A DNA stretch of 64,000 nucleotides. Source: Planctomycetota bacterium. Its GTDB lineage: Bacteria > Planctomycetota > Phycisphaerae > Phycisphaerales > UBA5793. Of the stretch, positions 62,827 to 64,000 are shown piece by piece. Positions within the stretch are counted from its first letter, which is position 1. Each line of letters starts with the position of its first letter. The position numbers and the translations under genes were made by a program. The notes under the pieces are model-generated. The model was not told the DNA's origin, did no database searches, and saw only the letters and a list, made by a program, of their open reading frames with translations. The stretch spans positions 62,001-126,000 of the forward strand of contig JABFGK010000002.1 in NCBI GenBank assembly GCA_013112555.1. The letters run 5' to 3'.

Positions 62827-64000
62827 TCAGGTTTTTGACCGGGTACCAATTGCGGCATCGACATCGCGGACGACCATGAGACGCGGTTCGGTCATGTCTT
62901 CCATGGACCAGCGGATGCCCTCACGGCCGAAGCCGGAGTCCTTCACACCGCCGTAGGGCATGTGATCGACGCGCCAGGAGGGGATGTCGCCAATAACGAC
63001 GCCCCCCACTTCCAGTTTCTCCCAGGCACGATGGGCCTTGTAGAGATCACGTGTAAACACGCCGGCCTGGAGTCCGTAGCGGCTGTCGTTGACTTCGTCG
63101 AGGGCCGCATCGAAATCGGTGAACTTCGAGAGGATGGCCACCGGGCCGAAGGCTTCGCGGCAACTGAGTGAACAGTCGCGCGGGACGTTTTCGAGCAGCG
63201 TGGCCTCCATCATGACACCGTCACGGTTACCGCCACAGAGAATGGTCGCGCCGCCGGATTGAGTATCGGCGATCCAGTCGTGAACACGTGCTGCTTCGCT
63301 TTCAGAGATCATGGGGCCGATGAAGGTCTTCTCATCGCGCGGGTTGCCCATGACGAGTGTCTTGGTAGCGGCCACCAGCAGGTCACGGAACTCGTCGTAG
63401 ACATCGGCATGAACGATGATGCGCTGCACGCTGATGCAACTCTGGCCGGACTGGTAGAAGGCCCCGATGATGATGCGATTGACGGCATCTTCGAGGTTTG
63501 TATCGGCATCGACGATGCAGCCGGCATTGCCGCCGAGTTCGAGGACGACCTTCTTCTTGCCGGCCCGTGCTTTGAGATCCCAGCCGACATCGGGCGAGCC
63601 GGTGAAACTGAGAAGTTTCAAGCGTTCGTCAGTCGTGAACTGGTCGGCTCCCTGACGTGGGCATGGCAGGACGGAGAACGCGCCTTTGGGCAGATCGGTT
63701 TCAGCGAGCACCTGGCCGATGATGAGCGCACCGATGGGGGTGCGACTGGCAGGCTTGAGAACAAACGGGCAGCCGACGGCCAGCGCGGGCGCCACCTTGT
63801 GGGCTGCGAGGTTCAGCGGGAAATTGAAGGGGGAAATCAGCGAGCACGGGCCGAGTGGGATGCGCTTCCAGTACCCGGTGTAGCCGCGTGCCCGGGGGCT
63901 GATGTCCAACGGCATGACCTCGCCGATCATCCGGACGGATTCCTCGGCTGCGATGCGGAAGGTGTCGATGAGTCTGGTGACTTCGCCCCGTGCATCCCGG
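62827..64000 (-). CDS. NAD(P)-dependent aldehyde dehydrogenase, 5' end beyond the window
   Basis: At least 390 residues of an aldehyde dehydrogenase; the frame continues past the window end (DARGEVTRLIDTFRIAAEES). Family motifs: PFNFPLNLAAHKVAPALAVG, VLKPASRTP, LSFTGSPDVG, VLELGGNAG with the catalytic Glu, and SGQSCISVQR with the catalytic Cys. The C-terminus is normal (MPYGGVKDSGFGREGIRWSM). The substrate is not certain; it resembles glyceraldehyde-3-phosphate or lactaldehyde-type enzymes. It is upstream of ruvB on the same strand, 36 bases away. Confidence 0.9.
   Translation of the reverse strand, partial: RDARGEVTRLIDTFRIAAEESVRMIGEVMPLDISPRARGYTGYWKRIPLGPCSLISPFNFPLNLAAHKVAPALAVGCPFVLKPASRTPIGALIIGQVLAETDLPKGAFSVLPCPRQGADQFTTDERLKLLSFTGSPDVGWDLKARAGKKKVVLELGGNAGCIVDADTNLEDAVNRIIIGAFYQSGQSCISVQRIIVHADVYDEFRDLLVAATKTLVMGNPRDEKTFIGPMISESEAARVHDWIADTQSGGATILCGGNRDGVMMEATLLENVPRDCSLSCREAFGPVAILSKFTDFDAALDEVNDSRYGLQAGVFTRDLYKAHRAWEKLEVGGVVIGDIPSWRVDHMPYGGVKDSGFGREGIRWSMEDMTEPRLMVVRDVDAAIGTRSKT

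Overview
The window looks like a chromosomal contig from a Planctomycetota bacterium of the Phycisphaerae type. This is inferred from content, not from a marker gene. It is GC-rich and holds many secreted HAF-repeat, FG-GAP-repeat and LVIVD-type proteins that end in the same short C-terminal domain. It also carries zinc-ribbon membrane proteins, a pseudopilin, a B12-dependent ribonucleotide reductase, a TPR-sulfotransferase and a multihaem cytochrome. No rRNA, CRISPR array or integrase gene was seen.

Layout: 1-6.6 kb holds an MFS transporter, a TPR-sulfotransferase, a CYTH-domain protein, a tRNA-Val and a gamma-glutamyltranspeptidase. 6.8-18.1 kb is a run of minus-strand secreted proteins: two small ones, two HAF proteins, a CHRD protein, an LVIVD protein and a five-haem cytochrome. 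A GNAT/aminotransferase fusion interrupts the run. 18.4-22.9 kb encodes a frameshifted DUF2339 membrane protein and an FG-GAP/PQQ-like secreted protein. 23.5-30.5 kb is an accessory island (below). 30.7-38 kb has a GT-C-like membrane protein, a hypothetical, a pseudopilin with a strong terminator, thymidylate kinase and a secreted hypothetical. 38.2-43.9 kb is a compact operon of CgeB-like glycosyltransferase, NodU-type carbamoyltransferase, sulfotransferase and HAD hydrolase, probably for decorating a surface glycan. 44.2-47.8 kb has three zinc-ribbon membrane proteins and a pair of bacterial PH-domain proteins. 48.5-64 kb has nrdJ, a UvrD/PcrA helicase, two paralogous FG-GAP proteins, a class I aldolase, an Rrf2 regulator, ruvB and a partial aldehyde dehydrogenase.

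The most interesting part is the island. The 3' half of the tRNA-Ala(GGC) gene at 30472-30544 is repeated, slightly decayed, at 23573-23613 in the same orientation. This is the signature of integration into a tRNA gene. Between the repeats lie: a 5'-truncated RHS-repeat gene whose tip resembles the colicin E5 tRNase domain; a tightly coupled small gene that is probably its immunity gene; further small unknown genes that look like displaced toxin/immunity cassettes; a decayed duplicate of one of them; and two insertion sequences lying side by side and sharing one CTAG target. It reads as a polymorphic-toxin cassette dump, now without its integrase.

Two conserved genes (DUF2339 and UvrD) are broken at homopolymer runs, which may be sequencing error. 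Several start codons were moved from the longest possible frame to the start with a visible ribosome binding site; each entry says so.
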